Notes: generated from the sequence alone by a model not told the origin. DNA of 64,000 bases from JBBSBY01 sp038205805 (GCA_038205805.1 JBBRBO010000009.1:5280-69279); one strand, 5' to 3'; positions 34,989 through 45,471 are shown, counted from the stretch's first letter. Made by a program: numbers and translations.

Positions 34989-35482
34989 GGTACGGCCTCC
35001 CTGAATGAACTATATCATATCGCGGATTAGCCGGGTCAGTAGTGTTACCATATGTCGTCGGCGTTCATAATTTTCATGTGTGTTCTTATAGGAAAACCTG
35101 ATTTACAACTGTAATGTAACCAACTTTCATGACGAGAATCGGTATAGCAGATGATCAAAGTAGCGGGGACTTTTCTAAAGGCGAAACAACGCGATTCTAT
35201 TTGATGAAGGATACCCCATTATGTTATTATTTTGACATATCTGGAAAATTTTTTCGTCCGGCGGCCGTTTCGCAATCTCGATGAGCGTGTGAGATTGCGC
35301 AGAAACCGGCTGTTGTAATCCATCGGCGTGGTGAGACGGGTATGTTGAGGGAGATCCCCGCCGCTGCTCAAGCTACTGTGTGGGTGGCTTTCCTGCTCGT
35401 ATGGATTTTCCCTGATTCTCGTCATTTCAAGCGATGAAATACCTATTGGTGAACGGTTATACTTCGTTTTTGGGAGGCTCCA

Positions 35483-36370
35483 ATGAAAACGCGATATAGG
35501 CTCGGCGCTTTTGCCGTCATGTTTATGCTGGCGCAAACGTTGTGTATTTTTCCACAATGCGACCTCGGGTTCGCTCAAGAATCACCTGGGACGTCCTCGA
35601 ATACGGACTCGAACTCGGACGGTTCTCAATCGTCGGCGGTCAGCTCGGTGATTTACCCCTTTCGCTCCGCAACAGTGGGTACTGAGGTTCGTGGTGTCCT
35701 CGACACCATCAATTACAAAGAAGGCGATACCGTAACTGACGGCGCCGTGGTGGCCGAGGTTTCTAAGGACCGATACACTTCCATCGTAGGAGAGTTCCGG
35801 AGCAACTACGAGGCCATTGTGCGAACCCTGGATAGGGCGCGGGAGCTGGCGACTACCCAGGAAGAACTCTATCGCGGTCGCGCAGGGACATTTGATGATG
35901 TTATGAAAGCTCGGGCCGAGATCCGCATCCTCGAAGCGCGGCGAGATGAGGCCGCATTCAAGCTCAAACAGGCGGAACTCAATCTCAAGGCTTGTGAAGT
36001 GCGCTCGCCCTTTACCGGTGTTGTTTCCGTGCTGTATCACGAGCCATACGAAGCCGTGGATAATCTCGAGAAAGTCTTCGGCGTGGTGGACACCACGAAA
36101 GTCTACGCTCGTGCTTATTGGCCCGAGGCGAGGCTCTCGGAAATAGCCTTGGGTAAAAAAGTCAACTTCACCTACAACGGCAAAGTTTATTCGGGAGTGG
36201 TTGAGAAAGTCTCGAATCTCATAGACCCCTCGTCGCGAACCAAGCGCATTCACGTGCTCATTGACAATACCGACGGAGCGCTCCAAGTGGGAATGTCCGG
36301 GGCATTGAATCCGGTGGACCGGACGCGCGTTTCTCAAACCGATCAATCGTATGCCCCAAGCGTTGATTGA
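35483..36370 (+). CDS. Periplasmic adaptor (HlyD/MFP-like) protein
   Basis: 295 residues with GGGAGG before ATG 35483. Signal peptide of about 31 residues ending GFAQ. Lipoyl-like half motifs flank a helical hairpin: VRGVLDTINYKEGDTVTDGAVVAEV, then coiled coil (about 100-165), then LKACEVRSPFTGVVSVLY. The beta-barrel domain follows. Such adaptors join an inner-membrane pump to an outer-membrane channel, but no pump or TolC-like gene adjoins. The gap after it to 36761 holds no clear gene. Confidence 0.85.
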   Translation: MKTRYRLGAFAVMFMLAQTLCIFPQCDLGFAQESPGTSSNTDSNSDGSQSSAVSSVIYPFRSATVGTEVRGVLDTINYKEGDTVTDGAVVAEVSKDRYTSIVGEFRSNYEAIVRTLDRARELATTQEELYRGRAGTFDDVMKARAEIRILEARRDEAAFKLKQAELNLKACEVRSPFTGVVSVLYHEPYEAVDNLEKVFGVVDTTKVYARAYWPEARLSEIALGKKVNFTYNGKVYSGVVEKVSNLIDPSSRTKRIHVLIDNTDGALQVGMSGALNPVDRTRVSQTDQSYAPSVD

Positions 36371-36761
36371 TACTGGTTCATAATAACAAAAGTGAGATTG
36401 AAGAGAACCCTTTTACCAGAGAGGCCCGCTTCAAAGCCCATAGGGTAACTTGCAGTCAAAAGTCGCTTACATGGCTCTCACTTCTGAAGCGCAGAATATC
36501 TATTCCCGAGGGTTTTTCAAGTCTCAGGTAGCCTGCTCTCCAGGCCATCTCTAAGAGCGTCATTCTTTTTCATCATTCTCAGTGGTGGTTTTCGCCACGG
36601 GAGTCGGAGAGCGGGTGGGCTCGGGCCGGCCCGCGACGTATTACACAAAGGATAGCCATATCTTTTGAAGCTCTTTTAGAGTGACGGATGGGATCGCCGT
36701 ATCTCGACGGAATCGAGAGACGCCTACAAGCCGCGTCGGTCGCTCTAAAACAAGGAAAACT

Positions 36762-37283
36762 ATGGGATTGTTCGGCATTCTCCTCGGACTGGGGCTCCTT
36801 ATGTGGTTGTCGTTTCGGGGCTGGAGTATTCTCGTGCTTGCCCCGGCCGCGGCGCTTATTGCGGCGCTTGCGGCGGGAGAGCCTTTGCCGGCCCACTGGA
36901 CGCAAACCTTCATGCAATCGGCGAGTTTGTTTCTCGCTCAGTTTTTTCCGCTCTTTCTGCTTGGAGCCGTATTCGGCAAGCTGATGGATGACAGCGGTTC
37001 GGTTACGACCATTGCCCGCTTCTTGACCGACCGGCTGGGACCGAGTCGCGCCATACTTGCGGTCGTTCTCGCGGGCGCCCTTGTCACTTACGAGGGCGTG
37101 AGCCTGTTCGTGGCGTTCTTTGTCATCGCTCCCATGGCTCAAGCGCTGTTTCGAGCGGCCGATATACCAAGCCGCTTAATGCCGGCCTGTAAGCGGGGCC
37201 TTTGCGAAACGGATTTTTCGTGCTCTTGTACACGCGGCTTTTTCGTAGATAGGCGGTTTCATACGCATTATACTAAAACATAA
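36762..37283 (+). pseudogene. Truncated GntP-type permease, N-terminal fragment
   Basis: From ATG 36762 (AAGGA 5 bp upstream) about 143 residues match the N-terminal part of GntP-family transporters: GILLGLGLLMWLSFRGWSIL, LFLLGAVFGKLMDDSGS, and VTYEGVSLFVAFFVIAPMAQ. Homology stops near SRLMPA (about 37190); the remaining 30 codons are unrelated and Cys-rich. Roughly two thirds of a normal transporter is missing. An R2 element begins 6 bp after the stop, so loss may be linked to its insertion or to a deletion next to it. Confidence 0.75.
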
Positions 37284-37288
37284 TTTTG

Positions 37289-37409
37289 GTAACCGTTCAC
37301 GAGGAACCTCAACCGATCGCGGGTACGTGTGGATCGATCCGGAGGCGAGATGAGTTTTCCCTCCGGCTCTTACCGGGCGCAGAGCCGGTTTAAGTTGGTG
37401 AACTATTAC
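37289..37409 (+). repeat. R2 MITE-like element, full copy before mutS
   Basis: Ends GTAACCGTTCAC and GTGAACTATTAC are imperfect inverted repeats, 121 bp apart. The interior holds TCCGGAGGCGAGATGAGTTT and CCCTCCGG, a hairpin, then GCGCAGAGCCGG. The same layout occurs at 53135 and 62972. It has no coding capacity; mutS starts 27 bp later. Confidence 0.75.
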
Positions 37410-37435
37410 GTAATCGTAGCCAAGGCAATAACGGA

Positions 37436-40063
37436 ATGGAAGATAATCTCACGCCGATGATGCGGCAGTACAAGGAAAACAAGGCAAAACACCCGGATGC
37501 CATCTTGCTTTTCCGCATGGGCGACTTTTACGAAATGTTCTTTGATGACGCAATCAAGGCTGCGGACGTCTTGGATATTGCGCTCACCACCCGTGACAAA
37601 AATAAAGAACATAGCGTGCCCATGTGCGGGTTTCCTCACCATTCCGTTTCCGCGTATATCACCAAGCTTCTTGCCGCAGGGTTACGAGTCGCTGTTTGCG
37701 ATCAAATGGAAAACCCCAAGCACGCCAAAGGGATCGTCAAGAGAGATGTCACCCGTGTGCTGACACCGGGTCTCGCGGATGAAAACTCGGCCCTCAAGGC
37801 TCAAGAAAATCATTTCCTCTGCGCAATAGCCCATAAAGGCAAAGAGTTCGGGGTTGCCGGATTCGATCTCTCTACCGGTGAACTTGCCGTCACTATGGCG
37901 CCCGACGGCAAGACCGCGCTCCAGGAGCTGCAACGCATCGAGCCTAAGGAACTCTTGCTCTCACCAAACCTCGACGCTGATGATTTGAAAGCCGCTCGCC
38001 TGGGAGAGCTTTTCTATTGCCATACCCTGGAAGATTGGATGAGCGAATTCAAGACCTGCGAAGACGCTCTCTTGGAGCAATTTCAAGTCCAAAATCTCAC
38101 GGGGTTCGGTTTAAAGCACCCGACGCTCGTCATAGCGCTGGGCATGATTATCAACTACGTGCGCCAAACCCGAACGGAAAAGCCCACCCACATCCGTGAA
38201 CCCCGCGTCTATTATTCCGACACCTACATGGTCTTGGACGCCGCTACGCTGCGCAACCTAGAAATCTTCAGAAACCTGCGGGACGGCGACACCTCGGGCA
38301 CACTCATCGAACTGCTGGACAAGACCGCAACCCCGATGGGCGCGAGAATGCTCCGAAGCTGGATCGCCTACCCACTTATGGACGTAGCCAAGATCAAGGA
38401 GCGAGCCGACGCGGTGCGCCTCTTGGTGGAGAACGGCGTCACTCGCGGCGAAATATTTGATAATCTCAAGAAAATCGCCGATATCGAACGTATTGCGGGT
38501 AAGATTTCCCTGGGGAGCGCTCAACCCAGAGACCTCACGCAGCTCCGCGCTTCTCTCGAACGCCTGCCAAAAATACGTGAGCTGACCCAGGAACTCGACG
38601 CGACACTCATGAAAGCCATTACCGAAATGGATGATCTATCGTACGTCGCGCACGCCATCGAGAAAGTCCTTGTGGATTCGCCGCCCCTCAATGTGAGGGA
38701 AGGGGGCGTCATCCGAGAAGGCTACAATGCGGAACTGGATGAGTTACGCTCCATTCGCCGCAATGGAAAGGCATGGCTGACGGAGTTCGAGAGCCGTGAG
38801 CGCAGCGCCACGCGAATCCCGAATCTCAAGGTTAGTTACAACAGGGTATTCGGGTACTACATCGAAGTGAGTAAAAGCCACATCGAGAAGGTCCCGGACA
38901 CCTACACGCGCAAGCAGACCCTCGTAAACGCCGAGCGCTTTATCACCGAGGAACTGAAGAGCTACGAAGAGAAAATCCTCAACGCCCAAGAGCGTATTAT
39001 TGACCTGGAAGACGAAATCTTCCACGCCCTCCGCACAAAACTCCTGGAAGTGATCGGGCGCATCCAAGCGGCCGCAGGACATGTAGCGGTCTTGGACACC
39101 ATTCGATCCCTTGCGGAAGTAGCGGCCCTTCGCGGGTATACCCAACCGGAGGTTCACGACGGCGATGAAATCGACATCGCGGAAGGCAGGCACCCGGTAG
39201 TGGAGACCTTCGATTTCCGCGAAACCTACGTGCCCAACGACGTGACCCTGAATCGCGATGCCCACCAGATTCTCATCATTACCGGCCCAAACATGGCGGG
39301 AAAATCTACCTACATGCGCCAAACCGCGCTCATTGCTATTCTGAGTCAAATGGGCGGATTTGTCCCGGCCACACGCGCTATGATTGGTCTCGTGGACAGG
39401 ATCTTCACACGTATCGGCGCCGCCGACTATCTCGCATTCGGGCAATCCACCTTTATGGTTGAAATGAACGAGACCGCCGAGATACTGCATAACTGCACCC
39501 CACGGTCACTTGTGCTGCTGGACGAGGTTGGCCGCGGCACCAGCACCTTCGACGGCTTGTCCATTGCATGGGCCGTAACCGAGCATCTTCACGACAAACC
39601 GGGCGGCGGCCCGCGGACGCTTTTCGCCACGCATTATCATGAGCTGGTGGATCTCGCTCTCATAAAGGAAAGGGTGCGCAATTACACCATAGATGTGCGG
39701 GAATGGGAGGATCGCATCGTGTTCCTGCGCAAGATCATTCCCGGAGGGAGCAACCGTTCATACGGTATTCACGTGGCTCGACTGGCCGGCATCCCCGCTT
39801 CAGTGACGGATCGAGCGCGCGAGATCCTGGCAAACCTGGAAAAGGACGAAATTGACATCAAGGGCCGACCCAAGCTCTCCGCCAAACGCTCGGAACGTAA
39901 GAAATCCACCTCGGACGTCCGACAATTCGAACTCTTCGGCGCGCCCGATGACGACGAACTCCGTAAGGAGCTGGAACAACTCGAGATCGAAAACCTTACT
40001 CCACTCGATGCGCTTAACCTGCTTGCAGAGTGGAAAAAACGGTTCCAATCCAGACTAGAATAG
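37436..40063 (+). CDS. mutS: DNA mismatch repair protein MutS
   Basis: 875 residues, full length. The mismatch-binding F-x-E motif is in FRMGDFYEMFF near residue 27. The ATPase has Walker A GPNMAGKST at about 616, then LVLLDEVGRGTSTFDG and FATHYHEL. It recognises base mismatches and starts repair with MutL, which is not in the window. The gene stands alone, preceded by a full R2 element. The end is a conventional C-terminal helix region. Confidence 0.97.
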   Translation: MEDNLTPMMRQYKENKAKHPDAILLFRMGDFYEMFFDDAIKAADVLDIALTTRDKNKEHSVPMCGFPHHSVSAYITKLLAAGLRVAVCDQMENPKHAKGIVKRDVTRVLTPGLADENSALKAQENHFLCAIAHKGKEFGVAGFDLSTGELAVTMAPDGKTALQELQRIEPKELLLSPNLDADDLKAARLGELFYCHTLEDWMSEFKTCEDALLEQFQVQNLTGFGLKHPTLVIALGMIINYVRQTRTEKPTHIREPRVYYSDTYMVLDAATLRNLEIFRNLRDGDTSGTLIELLDKTATPMGARMLRSWIAYPLMDVAKIKERADAVRLLVENGVTRGEIFDNLKKIADIERIAGKISLGSAQPRDLTQLRASLERLPKIRELTQELDATLMKAITEMDDLSYVAHAIEKVLVDSPPLNVREGGVIREGYNAELDELRSIRRNGKAWLTEFESRERSATRIPNLKVSYNRVFGYYIEVSKSHIEKVPDTYTRKQTLVNAERFITEELKSYEEKILNAQERIIDLEDEIFHALRTKLLEVIGRIQAAAGHVAVLDTIRSLAEVAALRGYTQPEVHDGDEIDIAEGRHPVVETFDFRETYVPNDVTLNRDAHQILIITGPNMAGKSTYMRQTALIAILSQMGGFVPATRAMIGLVDRIFTRIGAADYLAFGQSTFMVEMNETAEILHNCTPRSLVLLDEVGRGTSTFDGLSIAWAVTEHLHDKPGGGPRTLFATHYHELVDLALIKERVRNYTIDVREWEDRIVFLRKIIPGGSNRSYGIHVARLAGIPASVTDRAREILANLEKDEIDIKGRPKLSAKRSERKKSTSDVRQFELFGAPDDDELRKELEQLEIENLTPLDALNLLAEWKKRFQSRLE

Positions 40064-40219
40064 ACCCTGAGAGGAGCTTCTTAAATTACGTTTTTCCCAG
40101 GCGAGTTGCCAAAAGGGCGCCCATGAGAAAGGGCATCTCTCCACGAGAAATGCTTTACTTCGGCTAAGATTCACTCCCCGGAGACAGAGAGTAAAAAAAT
40201 TGTTCTGAAAACGTCGTAG

Positions 40220-40372
40220 CCGACTTATTTCTTTTCCACAGCGAACAAGATCAAGGAAGTGGTCTTCACCGGTGATGATGCCCCTGTAATGACCGGATTG
40301 CTTCTTACCGCCTCGGCTGCGTTCCTTGACGGCAAGGATCTGACCATGTGGTCATTTCCGCTTGACAACTAA
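40220..40372 (+). pseudogene. Decayed coding remnant
   Basis: A 50-codon frame bounded by stops and without a start reads protein-like: KIKEVVFTGDDAP, MTGLLLTASAAFLDGKDL, and TMWSFPLDN before TAA. The pattern of strand, helix and strand suggests the C-terminal end of a lost secreted protein, but no family can be named. It lies in a repeat-rich gap of 740 bp. Confidence 0.3.
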
Positions 40373-40427
40373 ATGTCCGCCGTGTTACGGAACAACAAAC
40401 ATCTTTACGACCATCCGGTCATTCTTT

Positions 40428-40473
40428 GTAATAGTTCACCCCGGTGTGAATCAGTGAGAGTCAGTGACTCTCA
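40428..40473. repeat. Isolated R2 end and a perfect palindrome
   Basis: GTAATAGTTCACC (40428-40440) is the exact inverse of the R2 end found at 30319-30331. Fifteen bases on lies TGAGAGTCAGTGACTCTCA (40455-40473), a palindrome with 9-bp arms around one central base. No second R2 end is found within 150 bp. Confidence 0.45.
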
Positions 40474-40536
40474 GTAGTCGTTACCGTTCTTTCAAACGAC
40501 GGGAATCGGCCCTGATACTATTTTGCTCTCAATGAA

Positions 40537-40790
40537 TAAGCTTGGTGGAATATTTTTTGAGAGCAAGTTTTCCTAACTTCGTTCTAGGAAGTTCTCTTTT
40601 CGCCGAAACAAAGGATTTCTCCTTGAGAAAGGTCCGTTTCGCCTATTGTAAAGTTCGCATGAAAGTCCCGATCGGCATTTGTATTAACGGGCTTCCGTTT
40701 TTCGTTGCGGCGCATTGCGCCATGGACGTTCTTGGAGAAGGGTTCGGGGAGAAGTCTTCTTGCGAGCAGATTCTACCCAACTCTTGCTCT
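40537..40790 (-). repeat. R1 element, degraded, upstream of the second porin-like gene
   Basis: GCTTGGTGGAATATTTTTTG, the GCCGAAAC...GTTTCGCC palindrome (40602-40640) and the GTTCTTGGAGAAGGGTTCGG block with TTCTTGCGAGCAGATTC show an eroded reverse copy. It ends about 10 bp before the ribosome site of the porin-like gene. Confidence 0.55.
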
Positions 40791-40801
40791 TTGGAGGATA
40801 C

Positions 40802-42640
40802 ATGAGACGAGCGGCGCTGCTTGTGCTGGGTGTTTTAGTCATGGGGGTTGCCTCTCCCGCTTTGGGGTGGGAGTTTTCGCTCAAGGGAGACCTTGAGGTT
40901 AGGTATCGGTATTTTCTCAGGACGGGCGGCGGTGACTTGTTCGGCAAAGCCAATCCCGACGCGATTGGTTACAATGACGGCGCCATAGGTTTTGCCGGTT
41001 ATTACGGCGGCCTGAACCAAGTGGCGGCTCAGGGGTATTCGGCCAAGAGCGCGGACGCGGCGGTGAACGATAATCGCATAGTGCTGCGGCCGGACTTTTG
41101 GGTTAATTCGGCCGTGCACATACGTGGAGAGTACTGGGTCACCGGCGGAAACATCTTCGGATCGTATGACGGGGCCGGCGCCGCGCCCATCGGGACAATG
41201 GGCGGCGATAGCTGGATTCGCAACAGGGGCTACACAGGATGGTACAACAACCCGGCGTATACCATACCGACGGGCATGGCCACCGGGGTGTGGGATAAAT
41301 TCTGGGCCACGGTGGAAACTCCTTGGGGCATTCTCGCCTTAGGCAGACGGCCGCTCGCCTTTGGGCTCGGCTGGAGCACCATGCACCAGAAGGACGCCGA
41401 TACCGAGATGCTGGGATTGTTCGTTCCCTATGGGCCGTTCACGTTTCTTGTTGTCACGCAACTCTTCGAGAATAATTGGATCATCCCCAATCATTCGTAC
41501 CAGCTTGCGTCCACGGAAGTGGGTGGTTTCAATCCACCTGGAGTTGCCGCGGCAACGGACAAAACCGGTATACGTGACATAAACGGCTCCATAGGCGTGA
41601 CATACAAGTCCGGTGGAGTGGATATGGGGACCGTCTCCAGATACGTGTATCACAACGAAGTCCATGCGTACGCTCCGACGGGGCCGACTTACAAGCCGAC
41701 GGCCCCCGTCCCGGCAGGGCCGAATCGTCGCGACGACGCAAGTCTCTCACCCATACCTATATGGTTTAGCGGAACGGGGCTCAGCGGCTTTCCAACGTAT
41801 TCGGATATAGGGTGGCTCTTGCAGGTGTCGTACTTCAAGTACACGAACGGCAGGTTCTTTCTGAACACGGAATACTCTTTCGAGAACATCAATGTTAGGC
41901 GCAAGGGCGGCAGACCGCTTTCGGGCTTTCAAAACGCCTGGATGGTGGAACTCGGCGCTATATGCGGCCCGACCAAGCTGAGCCTTGCGAATTTCTATCA
42001 CAGCGGACATGACCGCCGCGGTGGAGTCTTCAACACTACCGCAGCCACCGGTTTTGCTACCGGAGCGTATGTCATGGACCGCTTTGACGAGTTCACGATT
42101 TTTGGCGGCTGCTACGAGCCATCCAAGCCGTATAATTACCTGATAGGGATTTACGGCGGTGGAAACAACGGCTACGAAGTGCGAGGCTTGGCCTTCTACA
42201 ACGACTTCCTGGCGTACGCGGCTCGACTGGATTACGCTGTTGCCGCGAACCTGAACACCTTCGTGACCTTTATGCAGGCGAACCGAGCAAGCAATACCGC
42301 AACCGCCGTCGGACAATACCGAGGAGGAACCCCAAACGCGGGCGCTCGCGCGAACCCCGGTTACAATGCCGCCGGTGTGCAAATAGCGCCCATTCCCAAT
42401 GTCCCGGACAACAATTTGGGGTATGAGATCGACGCCGGGGTGAACTGGAAGATTCTGGAAAACGTGACCTTTAATGCGCTTGGGGCCTTTTGGCAGCCTG
42501 GAGATTGGTTCAAATGGGCTTACGTGGATTATACGGGGCCGACTTCCGCTACCATCAACGGCGTCGCCTATCCGGTGAACCCCCATAGAGGCATTGATCC
42601 CATCTTCGGCTTCCAAGGAAGCTTTCTTGTGGATTTTTAA
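40802..42640 (+). CDS. Porin-like outer-membrane beta-barrel protein
   Basis: 612 residues from ATG 40802, with GGAGG 4 bp upstream; upstream in-frame starts lie in the R1 element. Signal peptide MRRAALLVLGVLVMGVASPALG. The mature part is aromatic- and Gly-rich with alternating hydrophobic residues and ends FLVDF, a barrel-insertion signature. It is a paralogue of the truncated gene at window start. Probable channel of unknown specificity, in the outer membrane. It is a single gene followed by a strong hairpin. Confidence 0.8.
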   Translation: MRRAALLVLGVLVMGVASPALGWEFSLKGDLEVRYRYFLRTGGGDLFGKANPDAIGYNDGAIGFAGYYGGLNQVAAQGYSAKSADAAVNDNRIVLRPDFWVNSAVHIRGEYWVTGGNIFGSYDGAGAAPIGTMGGDSWIRNRGYTGWYNNPAYTIPTGMATGVWDKFWATVETPWGILALGRRPLAFGLGWSTMHQKDADTEMLGLFVPYGPFTFLVVTQLFENNWIIPNHSYQLASTEVGGFNPPGVAAATDKTGIRDINGSIGVTYKSGGVDMGTVSRYVYHNEVHAYAPTGPTYKPTAPVPAGPNRRDDASLSPIPIWFSGTGLSGFPTYSDIGWLLQVSYFKYTNGRFFLNTEYSFENINVRRKGGRPLSGFQNAWMVELGAICGPTKLSLANFYHSGHDRRGGVFNTTAATGFATGAYVMDRFDEFTIFGGCYEPSKPYNYLIGIYGGGNNGYEVRGLAFYNDFLAYAARLDYAVAANLNTFVTFMQANRASNTATAVGQYRGGTPNAGARANPGYNAAGVQIAPIPNVPDNNLGYEIDAGVNWKILENVTFNALGAFWQPGDWFKWAYVDYTGPTSATINGVAYPVNPHRGIDPIFGFQGSFLVDF

Positions 42641-42778
42641 CGGGTTCTCCGAGAATCCTCTAACTATTTGAAAAAACGGGGAGGACGGCAAGGGAGATGA
42701 GTCTCCTCTTCGATCTTTACGCGGCTTGAGCCGACGTGAACCGTTGACGATAGCTGCCGCCAAGATCACGTGTTCACT

Positions 42779-42816
42779 TTCGGGGAAGCCTTCCCTCTGC
42801 GGAAGCTTCCCCGAAT
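42779..42816 (+). terminator. Strong hairpin downstream of the porin-like gene
   Basis: TTCGGGGAAGCCTTCC pairs with GGAAGCTTCCCCGAA around TCTGC. There is no T tract, so its role as terminator is uncertain; it could protect the mRNA 3' end. The rest of the gap from 42641 to 42927 shows an eroded R2-like stretch (GGAGATGAGTCTCCTC) and no gene. Confidence 0.45.
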
Positions 42817-42927
42817 TCCACCTCTGCTCCATTCCTAAAAGTCTCGCTGCATTCAAGAACTTACCTCAACTGATTTCGCCTACAACTGTGCTTTAATCGC
42901 GGGTTATTTTGAGACCTTAAGCCAACC

Positions 42928-42956
42928 TTGACTTTTCCATGAAAATCGAGTATGTT
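42928..42956 (+). promoter_or_regulatory. Sigma-70-type promoter of lon
   Basis: TTGACT (42928-42933), 17 bp, TATGTT (42951-42956), about 70 bp before ATG 43030. No CIRCE element or clear heat-shock promoter is seen. Confidence 0.55.
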
Positions 42957-43029
42957 AGCTACGCTTTCCATAAATCCGATAGGATTATAAATGTTTTAAA
43001 TTTTGTTGATGGTTGGGTGTGTCGCTACC

Positions 43030-45471
43030 ATGAAATCTTTCAAATTAGTGGGAAATGCCCCTACTGTCGTACCTATTCTCCCTCTGAGGGATATGGTTGT
43101 TTTTCCTAATGTTATGATACCTCTGTTCCTGAAAGGGACACGTGTCGTCAAACTGGCCGAATCCGTGGTGGGCGGCGACAATCTCGTGGGACTGTTCTAT
43201 CAGCGGGTCCGCACGCGATTGAGTTCGCTCGGCGATGATATGTCCACCATTGGGACCCTGGCCCGCATACAACAAGTGGTGAAACTTGAAAACGGCGGCA
43301 TCAAAGCCATTGCGGATGGAGTATGTCGCGTCAAGCTCCTGAAACAGGTGCAGTGCGAACCCTATCTCATGGGTGAGGTGAGCCCCATAGAAGAGGTATG
43401 CGAACCCCAGGACATTGTTGACACCCTTTTGCGCAGTGTGGCTACGCTCTTCAAGATTACCCTGAGTCTTGGCCGCCCCATGAGCGATCATTCGATCTCC
43501 ATGATTGAACGTGCGGATGATCCCGGTAAGTTGGCCGATCTCATCGCCGTGTATTTGCCGCTCAAGGCCGAGGCGAAGCAGACCCTTCTGGAGATGGAAG
43601 ATCCCCTTGCCAGACTCAAGAAGATCTGCGTCTACCTCCACACTGATGTGCAGAATTCTCTTCAGCCCAAGGTACAATCCTCGGTGGAAGCGATGCCGGG
43701 GGTGGTGAGCCGACGTCAAAAGGAGATAAACTTACGCCAGCAGATGCGCTCCTTTCAGCGCGATTTGGCGGCGGATGATCCCCAAGCCTCGGAAGTTAAG
43801 GAATTCCAGAATAAGATCCGTAGCTCGGGGATGTCCAATGACGCCGTCGAGGCGGCCACACGAGAACTTCAGCGTCTGGAACGCATGCCTCCGCACTCTC
43901 CGGAATACATTGTCTCCCGAACCTATATTGAAACACTTACCGCCTTGCCCTGGAATATCTCTACCGAGGATGACGAAGACATAAACAAGGCGCAGCGTGT
44001 GCTTGATGAGGATCACTACAGCCTTGACGCCGTGAAGGACCGCATTCTTGAATTTCTGGCGGTGCACAAGCTCAAGAAAGCCAATAAAGGCCCCATCCTG
44101 TGCCTAGTGGGACCGCCGGGTGTAGGCAAGACTTCCCTGGGGAAGTCCATTGCGCGGGCTTTAGGCCGCAAGTTCATCAGGATGTCCCTCGGCGGCATGC
44201 GCGATGAGGCGGAAATTCGGGGCCATCGCCGCACCTATATCGGCGCCATGCCGGGACGCATCATTCAAGAGCTGCGGCGGGCCGGGTCCAATAATCCCGT
44301 TTTCATGCTCGATGAGATCGACAAAATAGGTCAGGATTTTCGGGGTGACCCTGCGTGCGCATTGCTGGAAGCCCTTGATCCCGAACAAAACGACACCTTC
44401 GGGGATCATTATGTGGATGTCCCCTTTGACTTGAGCAACGTTATGTTCATTGCCACCGCCAACCAGCTCGATCCCATTCCGGCGCCGCTCCGTGATCGCA
44501 TGGAGATCATACGAATCGCGGGCTATACGGATGAGGAAAAGGCGCAGATAGCCGAGAGGTTCCTTATCGAAAAGAATAGGGAACAAACGGGGCTTCCACC
44601 GGATTGCGCCAAACCGAACCCCGAGGCCGTTCACCGGCTCATTCGGGGATACACCCGAGAGGCCGGCGTCCGCAACTTGGAGAGACGCATCAATTCCGTT
44701 TTCCGGAAACTGGCCCGCGAGGTTACTCAGGATCTCCCCATGCGACCGGAGATCACGTCTGAGGTCCTGGAAGAACTCCTGGGACCGCCCAGGTTCAGCT
44801 ATGACCTGGCTGAGGAAATCGACCAGGTGGGGATCGCCACGGGTCTGGCTTGGACGGAGACCGGCGGCGACATCATCTTCATCGAAGTGACGGGTTTCAG
44901 CGGTCAAAAGAATCTTACCTTGACGGGCTCCCTGGGTGAGGTTATGCAGGAGTCCGCTCAAGCGGCCCTGAGTTATCTCCGCCACACCGCCGACTCTTTG
45001 GGTTTGGATGCAAAGACCATCACCCAAACGGATTTGCATATCCATGTGCCGGCTGCGGCTATCCCCAAGGACGGCCCTTCTGCGGGCGTCACCATCGCCG
45101 TAGCCTTGGCGTCTTTTTTCACCGGGGTCCCTATCCGTCGCGATGTGGCCATGACGGGTGAACTCACCTTGCGCGGGCGAGTTCTACCCGTGGGTGGAAT
45201 AAAGGAAAAGCTCTTGGCCGCGCGGCGGGCGGGCATACGCGAGGTTGTTCTCCCGAAAAAGAATATGCCTCAGTTGAACGACCTGCCGGACTATGTGAAA
45301 GAAGATATGACGCTCCACTTCGTTACGGACGTGAGTGAGGCGATAAAGATTGCGCTTGCCACGGAACTTGACTCATGCGTCATGCGCTACACGGATCAGG
45401 ACCTGACCGTGTTCGGCGATCAAAGTCCGGAATACGTGGCAAAGCCCGCTCCTCGGGACGGTGGGCTTTAG
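43030..45471 (+). CDS. lon: ATP-dependent protease Lon
   Basis: 813 residues from ATG 43030; a TTG at 43003 is in frame but less likely. N-terminal LON substrate-binding domain (PILPLRDMVVFPNVMIPLF), AAA+ domain with Walker A GPPGVGKTS near residue 361 and VFMLDEIDKIG, and protease domain with S684 (PKDGPSAG) and K725 (GGIKEK). Cytosolic quality-control protease. It is full length and monocistronic; an R1 element follows 120 bp after the stop. Confidence 0.97.
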   Translation: MKSFKLVGNAPTVVPILPLRDMVVFPNVMIPLFLKGTRVVKLAESVVGGDNLVGLFYQRVRTRLSSLGDDMSTIGTLARIQQVVKLENGGIKAIADGVCRVKLLKQVQCEPYLMGEVSPIEEVCEPQDIVDTLLRSVATLFKITLSLGRPMSDHSISMIERADDPGKLADLIAVYLPLKAEAKQTLLEMEDPLARLKKICVYLHTDVQNSLQPKVQSSVEAMPGVVSRRQKEINLRQQMRSFQRDLAADDPQASEVKEFQNKIRSSGMSNDAVEAATRELQRLERMPPHSPEYIVSRTYIETLTALPWNISTEDDEDINKAQRVLDEDHYSLDAVKDRILEFLAVHKLKKANKGPILCLVGPPGVGKTSLGKSIARALGRKFIRMSLGGMRDEAEIRGHRRTYIGAMPGRIIQELRRAGSNNPVFMLDEIDKIGQDFRGDPACALLEALDPEQNDTFGDHYVDVPFDLSNVMFIATANQLDPIPAPLRDRMEIIRIAGYTDEEKAQIAERFLIEKNREQTGLPPDCAKPNPEAVHRLIRGYTREAGVRNLERRINSVFRKLAREVTQDLPMRPEITSEVLEELLGPPRFSYDLAEEIDQVGIATGLAWTETGGDIIFIEVTGFSGQKNLTLTGSLGEVMQESAQAALSYLRHTADSLGLDAKTITQTDLHIHVPAAAIPKDGPSAGVTIAVALASFFTGVPIRRDVAMTGELTLRGRVLPVGGIKEKLLAARRAGIREVVLPKKNMPQLNDLPDYVKEDMTLHFVTDVSEAIKIALATELDSCVMRYTDQDLTVFGDQSPEYVAKPAPRDGGL

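Noticed and set aside
40715..40801. N-terminal extension of the second porin-like gene
   Set aside because: It reads through R1; a strong ribosome site and signal peptide start at 40802.
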